A stretch of 64,000 nucleotides of DNA from Diphasiastrum complanatum. Taxonomy: Eukaryota > Streptophyta > Lycopodiopsida > Lycopodiales > Lycopodiaceae. The notes below the pieces were generated by a model that ran no database searches, was not told where the DNA came from, and worked only from the letters and a program-made list of their open reading frames with translations. Shown here piece by piece: positions 33,108-44,345 of the stretch. Position numbers and translations under genes: made by a program. The stretch's first letter is position 1, and the number at the start of each line of letters is the position of its first letter. The stretch spans positions 24,361,874 through 24,425,873 of the forward strand of contig CM055111.1 in the NCBI GenBank assembly GCA_029204225.1. Reading direction: 5' to 3'.

Positions 33108-35744
33108 TGGAGAAGCTGAAGATGGTAATAGAGTTTCCGGCATTGTAGGATGATCATCATGCAATATGTGAAGGATGCATCATGGGAAAGCATCACAGAG
33201 AGGCATTCAAGAAAGGTGGAGCTGCAAGAGCTAAGAAACCGCTAGAACTAATTCACAGCAACCTGTGCGGCCCAATGAAGACCATGTCATTGGGGAAAGT
33301 ATATTATTTTATGACTTTCATAGATGATTACTCCAGGAGGACATGGATTTATTTCTTGAAGAAAAAATCTGACACTTTTGCTCGTTTTAAGGAGTTCAAA
33401 ACTTTGGTAGAGAACCAACTAGATGCACGCATCAAAGTGCTAAGTCTGATAGAGGGTGCGAATACAAATCTGATGATTTTGAAGACTTTTGTAAAGAACA
33501 CGACATTAAAAGACAATTCACACAGTCACACACGCCGCATACTAATGGTGTAGTTGAAAGGAAAAACAGAACTATTATGGAGAGTGCACGTTCCATGATG
33601 AAGCAGATGGACTTGACTGATTCACTTTGGTCGGAAGCGTGTAGTGTGGCAACGTTCTTGCAAAACATGAGCCCTACAGTTGCAGTTCCAAATGTGACTC
33701 CTAAAGAAGCATTTACTGGAATAAAGCCAAAAATCGACAAGTTTCGTGTCATTGGATGTAAGACCTATGTACATGTGCCAAAGGAGGAGTGAAAGAAACT
33801 TGATGCCAAAGCAATCAAGTGTATCTTCGTCGGTTACGATGAAAGAACGAAAGGCTACAGGTGTTTTGATCCTGTAATGAACAAGATTCACATTAGCAAA
33901 GATGTGATCTTTGATGAAACGCATAGGTATGAAGATGAAGACCATGCAAGTGGTGAAAGCATCAAGAGACTTCCCACAATTCTGGAGGAAGAAAATGAAG
34001 AAGATGCTCCACAAAATGATGCACGTGAAGACGAAAGTCAAGAGGGCGAGTATGAAAGAACACCACATATTCAAGAGCCTAGGGGGAAGTACTTGCCAAT
34101 AGGAGCAATAAAGGAGAAACCGGTTGGAAGTAAGAGACATTACTTGGACACTCCTTGGAATACGTACTCTCCACGTAGTGTATCACCTGAATCTAAGATA
34201 CCAAAATGGTATGAAAAGATCATGAATGACGCAAAGCTAAATCAAACAGGATCTAGCACACAAAGCGAAGTGAGAAGATCAACACAGGAAAGGAAGTCTC
34301 CCGATCATTATCATGTGAACTATGCCCTAATGACTGACATTTTGAAGTGTCGAGAGCCATCAACCTTTGATGAGGCAAAAGATCACAAAGAGTGGCAAAG
34401 GGCAATGGAAGAAGAGATAGAATCCATCCACAAACATGATACATGGGAGTTGGTTGATCTACCACTTGGAAAGAAACCTATTGACAACAAATGGGTGTTT
34501 AGAACAAAGTTTCATGCGGATGGCACAATAGCAAAGTATAAGGCACGCCTAGTAGTGAAGGGTTATGTGCAAACCAAAGGAATTGACTATGAAGAGACAT
34601 TTGCTCCAGTGGCTAAGTGGACTACGCTATGCCTTATCATTGTCTTAGCATCTCATTTTGGGTGGAAGATCCATCAAATGGATGTGAAGTCTGCATTTTT
34701 GAATGGTGACTTAGAGGAAGAAGTTTACATGGTCCAATCGTAGGGCTTCATGGCAAAAGGGCAAGAACAAAAGGTATGTAAACTACACAGCACTTTATGG
34801 CCTTAAGCAAGTGCCACGCGCATGGTATGGACACATTGACAGTTATTTTCTTTCACATGGATTTGTAAGAACAAATTCAGATCCAAACCTTTATGTTCTT
34901 ATAAATGATGACAACATTTCCTTGATTGTACTTTACATTGATGATATCATTATCACTAGCAATGATGAGAACCTCACTCATTCTATCAAAACCAACTTAT
35001 GCAAGCAGTTTGAGATGACAAACTTAGATCTTATGCACTGTTTCTTGGGTGTCGAAGTATAGCAAACTAGCAGTGATATGAGGTTATGTCAAAACAAGTA
35101 TCTAGGCGAGATATTGGAGAGATTTCATATGACAGAGTGCAAACCTTCCATCACCCCTTGCGAAGTTGGTAAGAAATTATCTCATATTGATGATAGTGCA
35201 CATGTTGATGCTACACTATTTCGTCAGCTAGCTGGAAGTTTAATATATCTTATAACTACACGTCCTGATATCTGCAATACTGTAAGTTTGATTAGCCAAT
35301 TCATGTCATCACCCACTATGGACCATTGGAAAGCTACAAAAAGGATTTTGAGGTATGTGAAAGGTACACCGAACCTTGGTCTAATCTACAAAAGAAAAAG
35401 TGTTTTACCTAAGTTGCAAGGTTATGTTGACGCTGATTGGGCAGGAAGTATAGATGATAGAAAGTCAACAACAGGTTATACCTTCAATTTTGGTAGCGGC
35501 TGTTTTGCATGGTCTAGCAAGAAGCAAGATACTATTTCTCTTTCTTCCACAGAAGTCGAATATAAAGCGTTGAGTTCTGCTACCCAGGAAGCTATTTAGC
35601 TACGTAAGTTGTTATGTGAGATTGGCATGAAGCAAGTTAATCCCACTATTATTTTCTGTGACAGTCAAAGTGGAATACAATTGGCTAAAAATCCAATTTT
35701 TCATGCAAGGACAAAACATATTGAAGTAAAATATCACTTTGTGT
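33108..35744 (+). mobile_element. Copia B3, middle part (IN, RT, RNase H), broken
   Basis: The plus strand encodes the integrase core near 33240-33790 (MTFIDDYSRRTWIYFLKKKSD; VVERKNRTIMESARSMMKQM). The acidic hinge follows near 33880-34300, then RT near 34480-35060 (DNKWVFRTKFHADGTIAKYKA, FAPVAKW, YIDDIIITSND). RNase H runs to about 35740 (YVDADWAGSIDDRKSTTGY, SSTEVEYKALSSATQEA). It lacks LTRs and gag and has several breaks. The integrase and hinge are nearly identical to B1, so the copies are young relatives or duplicates. Confidence 0.9.
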
Positions 35745-37672
35745 GTGTGTTCCTTTTGCATGACATCGTATATATGTTCTAAGAAATATATTATGAAAAG
35801 TAGTATATAAACATACAAAGATGTATGGAGGAGAGACACACCTATAGAGGAATTTGGAGAGTTTATAGTGAGGACTCTCCTACAAGTTCAAAGATTGTAC
35901 ATATGAAAGAACAAGCAGAAAGGCTATAATACCAGATGAGATGAACAAGTATGAAGACTGAAACAATTGCAACCAGGCTACAGATTGGCTATTAATTGTC
36001 TTTACTAGTTTGCTCCACACTAGAAGGAATAATCCAAGAAATTGAGAGATCAGATGCAGGAGGGCTCCATCTGATGCGCAGCAAGGACTTGCACCTCTAT
36101 ACTCATTTGTCCATGTGGTGACAACAGTGCAGCGTCTGGTCACCAGAGCACCAACGTCTTGGCCAACGATGATGTTCCCACACTCAGTGTTGTGATTATG
36201 TACCTCACTCTTCTCCTTGGTTCGATGCAGCTCCTCTTCACAATCGCTTTTACCATCACTACTCTTCTCGATCCTTTCAGATGTAGTTTGTTGCTTTGCA
36301 GACCTCTTATCAGCAAGGCTGTTGCCCACTTCCTCTTTGATCTCATCCTGCGGCATGTCTGTTGCCTCAACTCGCTCGCTACCGTCAGCAAAGTCTCCTT
36401 GTTCCTTCGCTTTGGGCTTGTCCTTGGCAGCCTTGAGAGCTTCAATCAGAACCTCGAGAGCTTCGGTGGGGTCTTCTGTCACGGAGTCGCGTTTCTTTAT
36501 GAGGATCTCGCTAACATCCGCAGGAGTCATCATCGCTGTGTCAATGATTGCCTCAATTTGTGGAAACAGTTCGTGATCTTATGACTTCGAAGTGATTGTA
36601 CCAGGAGAGGTAGTCAAACAGGGAGCTACCTAATCTACGTCCGAGGGCATAGCGATATTCCACGTGGTCAACAAAAAATCGTTTGACTGGGCCACTTGGT
36701 GCAGCTGCCCAAGTGCGTCAAACGTGGGCCCATTATTTTCAGCACCATGATGGGTTGTGAACTTGAAGTGAAGGTCTACTAATTCTAAAGTCCAAAGTCC
36801 TGACTTTAAAAGTTGTGACTTAAAAAAAAAAAACAAATCAACCAAACACTTTTGAATAGAACTTGAAAAGAACTCAAAACATGGTGAAAAAATTTAACAT
36901 TCAATCACAAAATCATTCGTTCATGAGACTTGTTGAGGGGTCAAGATAGGGACCCCCCCTCGGAAGGATTTTTCTTTCAAATTATGCAAAGATCAAATGG
37001 CCCAAGGCCAAATACATATAGAGTGGTTTTGGGAAGGTGAATTCTTAGATTTTTACATCAACCAGAAGTTAACAAATTTTGGACCTTAAAGAATCTTATA
37101 CCAAGAAAAGTGGTTTCTAATCACATGCAAAAGCTTACTGATCAAGAAAAGAGCATGCATAGGCATTCGACATTAGGAGGCATGACATGCATGAATCAAA
37201 TATGACATGCAAGCTTCAATTCCATCATGCAAAGTCATTAGTCTAGGGATGGTATGATATGCAAGCTCTAGTTCCAACATGCAAGCTTCAAATCATACAT
37301 GCAAGTCCCCAAATCAAACATACATCCTCCTCAAGCCATAGCTCTAGCCTTTCTTCCAAGCACCTACACATATAGAAGCAAGAGCAAGAGACAAAGCAAA
37401 AATGAATGGAAGATGAATAATGAAGGAGAAGGGCGAGTTAGTCCTTTTATAGGGAATGTGTAGCCTTGAGGGAGTGGCTGACGTGTCCACAATAAGTGTG
37501 AGAGGTGTAAGGGAGACTATAGGAGAAGTAAAGTGAGAGGGTGAGGTGTATAGGTATGAGAGGGTGTTTATCCATTATTTAGAGCAAAACAGGAGGAGTA
37601 GGAGGGCGCATTTTCTTAGGTGTCTTATGGCTTACAAGCCATGTGAAAAAGTAGGTAAGTTACATATTGATA
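35745..37672. repeat. Segmental duplicate of 25972-27407
   Basis: Direct duplicate; see the 25972 entry. It is joined to the RNase H of B3 on its left at a TGTGTGTGT run. The middle holds the C-terminal scrap of the AAA-ATPase. Confidence 0.8.
35880..36578 (-). pseudogene. BCS1-like AAA-ATPase C-terminal fragment
   Basis: The minus strand from 36578 encodes DHELFPQIEAIIDTAMMTPADV, then SEILIKKRDSVTEDPTEAL and EVLIEALKAAKDKPKAKEQ. It then has a charged tail rich in E, K and S. The core matches the end of the plant BCS1-like AAA domain (the 'HELFPEIEELI ... MTPADVAE' region) and its variable C-terminal tail. The gene-specific part ends near 36146; from there to 35880 the open frame runs through sequence shared with the other duplicate, probably former 3' flank. 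Upstream of 36578 (36579-36800) I recognise no AAA segment: Walker A, Walker B and the arginine-finger region are missing here. Read with the 26368 fragment, the two duplicates appear to have lost complementary parts of the same gene. Confidence 0.75.
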
Positions 37673-38159
37673 AGGATGGAAGGTAGATAGCTTAATATAT
37701 AATGTTAGCCACTTTCAAGTTGAATATTTCTTGTTTTACAACATTGGGATTCACCCAAGTGTTTTTCATGACATGGAAAAGGCTTTGTATATGTTATCTT
37801 ACCTTGCATAATTTTCATCAATTTCTAGGCCTTTGGTTGCCCATCCCCAATCATAGTGGAGTGTGACTCAAAGGTTGATCAGTCCTTTGGTTTCTTCTCC
37901 CAATCTTTATAGACTCGATTGAGCCTTCTTCAGGTACCGTCTTTAAGCTCTAAGAAGCTTCTTTAGATTCATTCTTTGGGTACTCTTCTTAATACCTGCA
38001 CATTCCCTTAAGAAAAGGTTAGGATTCATACCATAAAATGGTTCATTATTAGATTCTATTTCTAGAACCTGCATATCAAACTGTTAGCATTGATCTACAG
38101 TTTCATTTCTTTTCTTCTGGTAATGATACATGCACTCATATTTCATCACTTAGAGTAAT
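37673..38159. other. No recognised feature
   Basis: AT-rich sequence beyond the right edge of the duplicated block. No frame, LTR end or RNA gene is seen. It may be the decayed 3' part of the gypsy remnant that follows on the minus strand. Confidence 0.4.
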
Positions 38160-38906
38160 AAGCTCTAATATTCAAAATACGTTTCATACAAAAAGAATGG
38201 AAGACTGGATAGCATTTATTTCTTGGTCAATTTGGTCTATACAATTTTACACTGTAATAGGCAAGTCAAGTTACTTTCTTGACTTTAAAAGGTCCATATT
38301 ACTTTTGGGCTAGTTTTGGATAGAGTTTCATGTTGCCCTTCTTTTTCCTGAGCCTTTTCTTTTCAAATTTTAGGAGAACTAGTTCCTCTTCTTTGTACTT
38401 GATTGCCCTCCGATGCAAATTTGCACATTTCTGTTGTTTCTGTTGTGCACTTGCAATGGATTGCTAAACCTTTGAAAAGGTGTCTTGATAATCATGCACA
38501 AATTCATCTGAGGCAAATATCTTTTCTTTAGTCCTTAATATAGGAGGAGACACAATAGGTTTTTCATACATTACTTCAAAAGGCACTTTACCAGTAGAAG
38601 AATGAACGGTATTATTGTAAGCAAATTCTAGTATAGGGAGATAGTATTCCCATTGAGTCTTCTGATCACTTACATAATTTTTCAACAAATCTATGATGGT
38701 TCGATTAGTAATTTCACTTTGACCATCAATTTGGAGATGGAAGGAGGAAGATAATTTAAGGGTTGTTCCCAGATTATCAAAAAGGGATCTCCAAAAGTTG
38801 CTAGTAAGTCTCGTATCCCGCTCAGACACTATACTTTTGGGTAGTCCATGCAGCCTAACGATGTGACAGATAAACAAATGAGCAGCTTCGGGTCCCTTAA
38901 GGACCT
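38160..38906 (-). mobile_element. Ty3/gypsy integrase fragment N, broken
   Basis: On the minus strand, 38906 down to about 38464 encodes the integrase core: FICHIVRLHGLPKSIVSERD, FWRSLFDNLG, HLQIDGQSEITNRTIIDLLK and LEFAYNNTVHSSTGKVPFEV. Below that a basic GPY/F-like segment follows (RAIKYKEEELVLLKFEKKRL ... LAQKYYGPF, near 38440-38285). This order and these motifs are typical of Ty3/gypsy pol and unlike the copia families around it. It is cut by the T3 LTR on one side and fades on the other. It has few breaks in what remains. Confidence 0.85.
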
Positions 38907-38994
38907 CCTCCCTCATACCGGATGGGATGCTCTACCACTGAGCTATCTTCCCTGTTTGGTAGTTCTCTATACAGTGTGGATTGATATTCCAACA
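38906..38994 (-). repeat. Truncated 3' LTR of T3 with tRNA-like start
   Basis: The minus strand starts TGTTGGAATATCAATCC, follows the purine tract, and includes GATAGCTCAGTGGTAGAGC (A-box). It ends in the anticodon-arm region, where gypsy fragment N begins. Confidence 0.75.
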
Positions 38995-39107
38995 CCCCCC
39001 CTCAAGCCACACTTGGTTGGGGTCCTAGTTGTCACCTGCCCCACAACTTGGGCCACCTAACCATGGCTTTGACACCATGAACTGTTAGGTCTAACTTGGC
39101 TCTGATA

Positions 39108-42100
39108 GTTAAAATAGCAATGATCGACTTATACAGTGTTTCTTATTTCGACGGCATCACGTGCGCTTAGTTCTAGAGTTATCGGGCCATCTTTCTTTTA
39201 CGAGCCCTTTGAGTGTTTTTATGGAATTTATCTTTGTACTTACAAGTAAAGTTGAATATATAGTTTGTGGAGAGCAATTCTGGGTTCTTGTTGCACTTGA
39301 CGTTGTGCTATGGTGATTGATCTGGTCGGGTGTTTTCAATTGTGTTTTCTTAACTTGGTATCAGAGCCCTTGGTGGCTGAAATCACCGGACAAGAATAGA
39401 GAGCTGCGAATTCACGACGGTTTGTTGGCTAGGAAGCACAAAACCAAGTCTGTGGAGATTCGTGGAATGGCTCAAAACTGTAAAAAGGATTCAGAGACAG
39501 GGAATTGTTGGTTGAATCAGAAAGCAAGCAAAGTTTGAAGCTGAAAAATTCTTCTGGAGGGTTGCTTGGCATTTGTGATTGGTTTAAATCCAATCGAATA
39601 CCGTTTGAAGAGCGGTTTGGAGCAGAAGATAGCCTGCAGTATGGCGACCTCAGCCAGTTAGGAGCTGCAAAGGAAAGCTCAGGGAAAGCCTGAGTAATGC
39701 CCAATATATTCTTTTCTTCAAAATTGCTAGGGTTTCAAGGGACAAAATCTGAGATATCTCCTTGTAGGAGGTCGTTTTCAAAGCTGTGAGAGGTTGTGAA
39801 TGGGTGTCCTGTTAGCGCGATTCAGCAGTAGGAAGGCCGCGACTGGCCGTGGAGAAGGAAGGCAGCCAGTTCGATCCATTTAAAGTTGCCATAGCCTGTG
39901 AAGGAGAGAGAAGAACTCCATCGCAGAGAGAGAAGAGGAGGAGAGGTCGCGGGAACCCTCGCGTGCTCAGTCTAGATTGTCAGCTAGCGGCCCGAAGTGC
40001 TCAGTGCTTTGAAGGCCTTTGATCAACGCACAAAAGCGTTGACAGCCGTCCGATCTTAATTCACACAGATCGACGATGGTTATTTCACGACAGGTGGGTC
40101 GTTGGATCTGAAGGATCCATTGGATTGAAGTGAAAAAGTTTGAAGGGGTCTGAAGAGCAAAGTGCATTGCAACTTCATTAAAAATCTTCAAACTGAAAAA
40201 AGAAATTGTTGGGTCCCAAGTTTTTGAAAGGTGAATTTCTTCACACTGAAGAAAGAGTTCAAAAACCCAAATTGCCCTAATTCTCACCTCCTTTAGCCTA
40301 TTTTGGCCAAACGAAAGGCTATAGCCTCCAAACTAAGGGCACCCTGACTGTACTCGCAAGTAAGGTACACCAAAACAGAGTGATTGTCATGGAGAAAGTG
40401 TTCGAAGTGCGCCAAAAGTGATTTCACGATTCCACTGGGCAGGAAACTAGGAGTTGGTGACGTGCAGCATTTTGGAAAACGACGCTAGTTTGGCTTTCAA
40501 TTTGGCGAAAGAGCGGCGGGTGGCCTGGTAAGCTAAAAATTGCAGGTCATTATTATCCATTTCTGCCATCATGGTTGGCTCCAGCATACACTTTATAGCC
40601 TACAGGTGAAGTTTTAAGCAGTTCGGAGATGGCAAACATCAATGAGGCAATTTTGGGCGATGCAAGCAAACTTGATGGGGCTTCTAACTACAACATCTGG
40701 AAATTCAAAATGAAAAGCATTTTGATGGAGAAAGAGTTGTGGGAAATCGTGGCAGGTATTGAAGTCCGGCCAAATACCACTGAAGGTGACAGAAGGGCCT
40801 TTGATAAGAAGGCGCAGAGAGCATTATCCTTGATCAATCTTTCAGTGAAAGACCATGTGATCACTCACATAAGTGATGCCACGACGGCCAGGGGAGCTTG
40901 GGAAGCTCTTAGAATGCAATTTCAAACTTGCAATCCAGCTCGAGCCATGTTCTTGAAGTCGAGATTGAACACAGTAAGGATGGAAGAAAGTGAATCAGTG
41001 GGATCCTTCTTCACCAGGATAAAGGAGCTGAGAGATCAACTTGTAGCGATTGGAGAACCAATCAGAGATATTGAATTGGTACATACCACAATGAGCGGTG
41101 TCTCAGAAGGGCTACAGATGTTTGTGAGCGACATTGTTTCGAAGGAGAAGTTGCCTACTCTTGAAGACTTCCATGAAATCATGTTGCAAGAAGAACAGCG
41201 TCGCGAAGTGGTGAATTCAAGACAAACTCCACAGGAAGATCAAGCCTTGCTTGCTAAAGGCAAGCAGAAAGGATGAAAAAGGATTTCTAAGAAATCCAAT
41301 GATGATGATGACGAAGGAGAGTCGTCATCAAAAGCGAAAAAGAAGAAGAAAGACAAATGTTACTATTGCCACAAACCGGGTCATTGGGCACGCGAGTGTT
41401 ATAAGAAGAAAGCAGACATAAAGGCGAGAAAAGTGACTCAACAAGGAAAAATTGCCAAAGATGATGGAGAAGATGATGAGACAAGTGTTTTTTCATCGGC
41501 ATTGGCATGCCAAGTTGATGATGGTGCCAGATGGTTCATAGACTCAGGCGCCACAAGACATATGACCGGAAAACGTGATTGGTTTGAAAAATTCTCACCA
41601 ATCCATGATGGGGATAAGATCACTCAAGCCAATGGAGAGGAATGCCAAATACAGGGTGTGGGCAATGTAGCTGTGCAGTTTCCTGATCGCAAAATTAAAA
41701 ACATCCCTAATGTACTTTATGTTCTTGGACTCAAAAAGAGTTTGCTTTCTGTTGGTGTAATGGCAAACCAACATCTTAAAGTTGAATTTGTCAAGGATGG
41801 ATGCATTATGAAGGATACGGACCACAACCACAAAGTGGTGGAAAAGAGTTATAGAGATAGTAACTGTGGCCTTTATAAATTGGATGCTGCAAAACCAGGT
41901 GAATATGGTTTGGCTATCTCAACAGCATCTCAATCCGAGTTGTGGCACAGAAGACTTGGTCATTTGAACTATGGGAGCTTGAGATTGATGGTGAAGCTGA
42001 AGATGGTAATAGGGTTACCGGCATTGTAGGATGATCATCATGCAATATGTGAAGGATGCATCATGGGAAAGCATCACAGAGAGACATTCAAGAAAGGTGG

Positions 42101-43805
42101 AGCTGCAAGAGCTAAGAAACCGCCAAAACTAATTCACAGTGACCTGTGCGGCCCAATGAAGACCATGTCGTTGGGGAAAGCATATTATTTTATGACTTTC
42201 ATAGATGATTACTCTAGGAGGACATGGATTTATTTCTTGAAGAAGAAATCTGATGCTTTTGCTCGCGAATACAAATCTGATGATTTTGAAGACTTTTGCA
42301 AAGAACACGGCATTAAAAGACAATTCACACAGTCACACACGCCGCATACTAATGGTGTAGTTGAAAGGAAAAACAGAACTATTATGGAGAGTGCACGTTC
42401 CATGATGAAGCAAATGGACTTGACTGATTCACTTTGGTCGGAAGCGTGTAGTGTGGCAACGTTCTTGCAAAACATGAGCCCTACAGTTGCAGTTCCAAAT
42501 GTGACTGCTAAAGAAGCATTTACTGGAATATAGCCAAAAATCGACAAGTTTCGTGTCATTGGATGTAAGGCCTATGTACATGTGCCAAAGGAGGAGTGAA
42601 AGAAACTTGATGCCAAAGCAATCAAGTGTATCTTCGTCGGTTATGATGAAAGAACGAAAGGCTACAAGTGTTTTGATCCTGTAATGAACAAGATTCACAT
42701 TAGCAAAGATGTGATCTTTGATGAAACGCATAGGTATGAAGATGAAGACCATGCAAGTGGTGAAAGCATCAAGAGACTTCCCACAATTCTGGAGGAAGAA
42801 AATGAAGAAGATGCTCCACAAAATGATGCACGTGAAGACGAAAGTCAAGAGGGCGAGTATGAAAGAACACCACATATTCAAGAGCCTAGGGGGAAGTACT
42901 TGCCAATAGGAGCAATAAAGGAGAAACCGGTTGGAAGTAAGAGACATTACTTGGACACTCCTTGGAATACGTACTCTCCACGTAGTGTATCACCTGAATC
43001 TAAGATACCAAAATGGTATGAAAAGAAAGTATAGATGATAGAAAGTCAACAACAGGTTATATCTTCAATTTTGGTAGCGGCTGTTTTGCATGGTCTAGCA
43101 AGAAGCAAGATACTATTTCTCTTTCTTCCACAGAAGTCGAATATAAAGCATTGAGTGCTGCTACCCAGGAAGCTATTTGGCTACGTAAGTTGTTATCTGA
43201 GATTGGCATGAAGCAAGTTAATCCCACTGTTATTTTCTGTGACAGTCAAAGTGGAATACAATTGGCTAAAAATCCAATTTTTCATGCAAGGACAAAACAT
43301 ATTGAAGTAAAATATCACTTTGTGCGTGAAAAATTACAATTTGAAGACATAAGTATTGTACATTGTTCTACGTTGTTACAAGTTGCTGATATATTTACAA
43401 AAGCTTTACGTAAAGAAAAGTTTGAAACTTTTAGAGCTAAACTTGGCTGAGACCAGCTCATGTAAAAAGCCTTTACTTGTAATGCTATCATGGAGCTATG
43501 TTCCATGAATAGAGTATACTCTAAAATAAGAAGTGACGTTGATCATTGAGGGAGAGAGTTAAAATAGCAATGATCGACTTATACGATGCTTTCTTATTTC
43601 GACGGCACCACGTGTGCTTAGTTCTAGAGTTATCGGGCCATCTTTCTTTTACGAGCCCTTTGAGTGTTTTAAAGGAACCTATCTTTGTACTTACAAGTAA
43701 AGTTGAATATATAGTTTGTGGAGAGCAATTCTGGGTTCTTGTTGCACTTGACATTGTGCTATGGTGATTGATCCGGTCGGGTGTTTTCAATTGTGTTTTC
43801 TTAAC
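39108..43805 (+). mobile_element. Copia element B1 with both LTRs, broken
   Basis: LTRs of 247 and 248 bp lie at 39108-39354 and 43558-43805, with ends GTTAA/TTAAC rather than TG/CA. The primer site TGGTATCAGAGC is at 39356-39367, and a purine tract GAGGGAGAGA precedes the 3' LTR. TCTGATA flanks both sides. Gag starts at 40629 (MANINEAILGDASKLDGASN) with UBN2-type sequence to about 41270. A CCHC knuckle CYYCHKPGHWAREC lies near 41360 and protease WFIDSGATRHMTG near 41535. GAG-pre-integrase LWHRRLGHLN is near 41940. Integrase lies near 42120-42530, the acidic hinge near 42690-43025, and RNase H near 43030-43445. Several breaks make it non-autonomous. LTRs differ by about 5% by eye, roughly 2 million years on common plant rates. 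Confidence 0.9.
39356..39367 (+). promoter_or_regulatory. Primer-binding site of B1
   Basis: TGGTATCAGAGC lies one base after the LTR end TTAAC and is complementary to initiator-Met tRNA. Confidence 0.9.
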
Positions 43806-43845
43806 TCTGATACCATGTTAGAAATCCATATATCATAATATGGAT

Positions 43846-43917
43846 GGATAGACTAGGATTTGAACCCAAGACCTCCCTCATACCGGATGGGATGCTCTAC
43901 CACTGAGCTATCCGCCC
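43846..43917 (-). tRNA. tRNA-like sequence inside the T3 5' LTR
   Basis: This is the inverted copy of the 32359-32430 body, with the A-box and T-loop kept (GGTTCAAATCC in the B-box position). The acceptor 3' side is diverged (TCTATCC on the minus strand). Confidence 0.5.
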
Positions 43918-43939
43918 TGTTTGATAGTTCTTTCCAACA

Positions 43940-44345
43940 TGTGAAGAAAAAAAAGCTATCCAACTTGTCTATAGGGGTTGATGAGGAAAATCTTCTTGCT
44001 TGTGCATTTACAAGTTGTAAATATTATTCTCTAGTATGTACAAACTCGAGCTACATGACATGCACAATGTCTAGATGGTCATATTTCACTTTGTTCCATT
44101 GTATATATCAAAGGTATGTAAATTGAGCACATGACCTTGTAGATTTGGGCGAGTTTGAATTAGGTAGATCTAGATTTGATGACACGCATAAAACTAGATG
44201 ACATGCAAATTAGTTAGTGTGCACGCATGGAACATGCAATCACTGCATGCAAATGCAAGTCAGTATACATGTTCTACACATGTCCAAGTCATCTAGGGAA
44301 GGTGCAAACAGTATTGGACTCATGCATGTAGTTTTGTACATATCT
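43940..44345. repeat. Inverted third copy of the anonymous block
   Basis: Reverse complement of most of 31920-32336. It lies between T3 and I3. Confidence 0.75.

Larger units (their letters stand above)
38906..43939 (-). mobile_element. TRIM element T3, interrupted by copia B1
   Basis: On the minus strand the 5' LTR is 43939-43816 and the primer site begins at 43815 (TGGTATCAGA). The element resumes at 39107 (TATCAGAGCC...), giving a short internal region of about 110 bases. A purine tract GAGGGGGGG (39003-38995) precedes a truncated 3' LTR (38994-38906, TGTTGGAATATC...). B1 lies between, flanked by TCTGATA at 39101-39107 and 43806-43812. Both LTRs hold the tRNA-like body. The 3' LTR has about 18 extra bases near its start relative to the 5' LTR, so the ends are either old or drawn from two T copies. 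No protein is encoded. Confidence 0.8.

Noticed and set aside
33622-34140. A 172-residue hydrophobic minus-strand protein (repeated at 42429-42947)
   Set aside because: It lies antisense to the B integrase and hinge and is repeated only because B is repeated. It has no independent support.
36630-36845. An extra N-terminal exon of the AAA-ATPase (GPTFDALGQLHQVAQ...)
   Set aside because: It does not resemble any segment of BCS1-like proteins that I can recall, and nothing links it to the frame at 36578.
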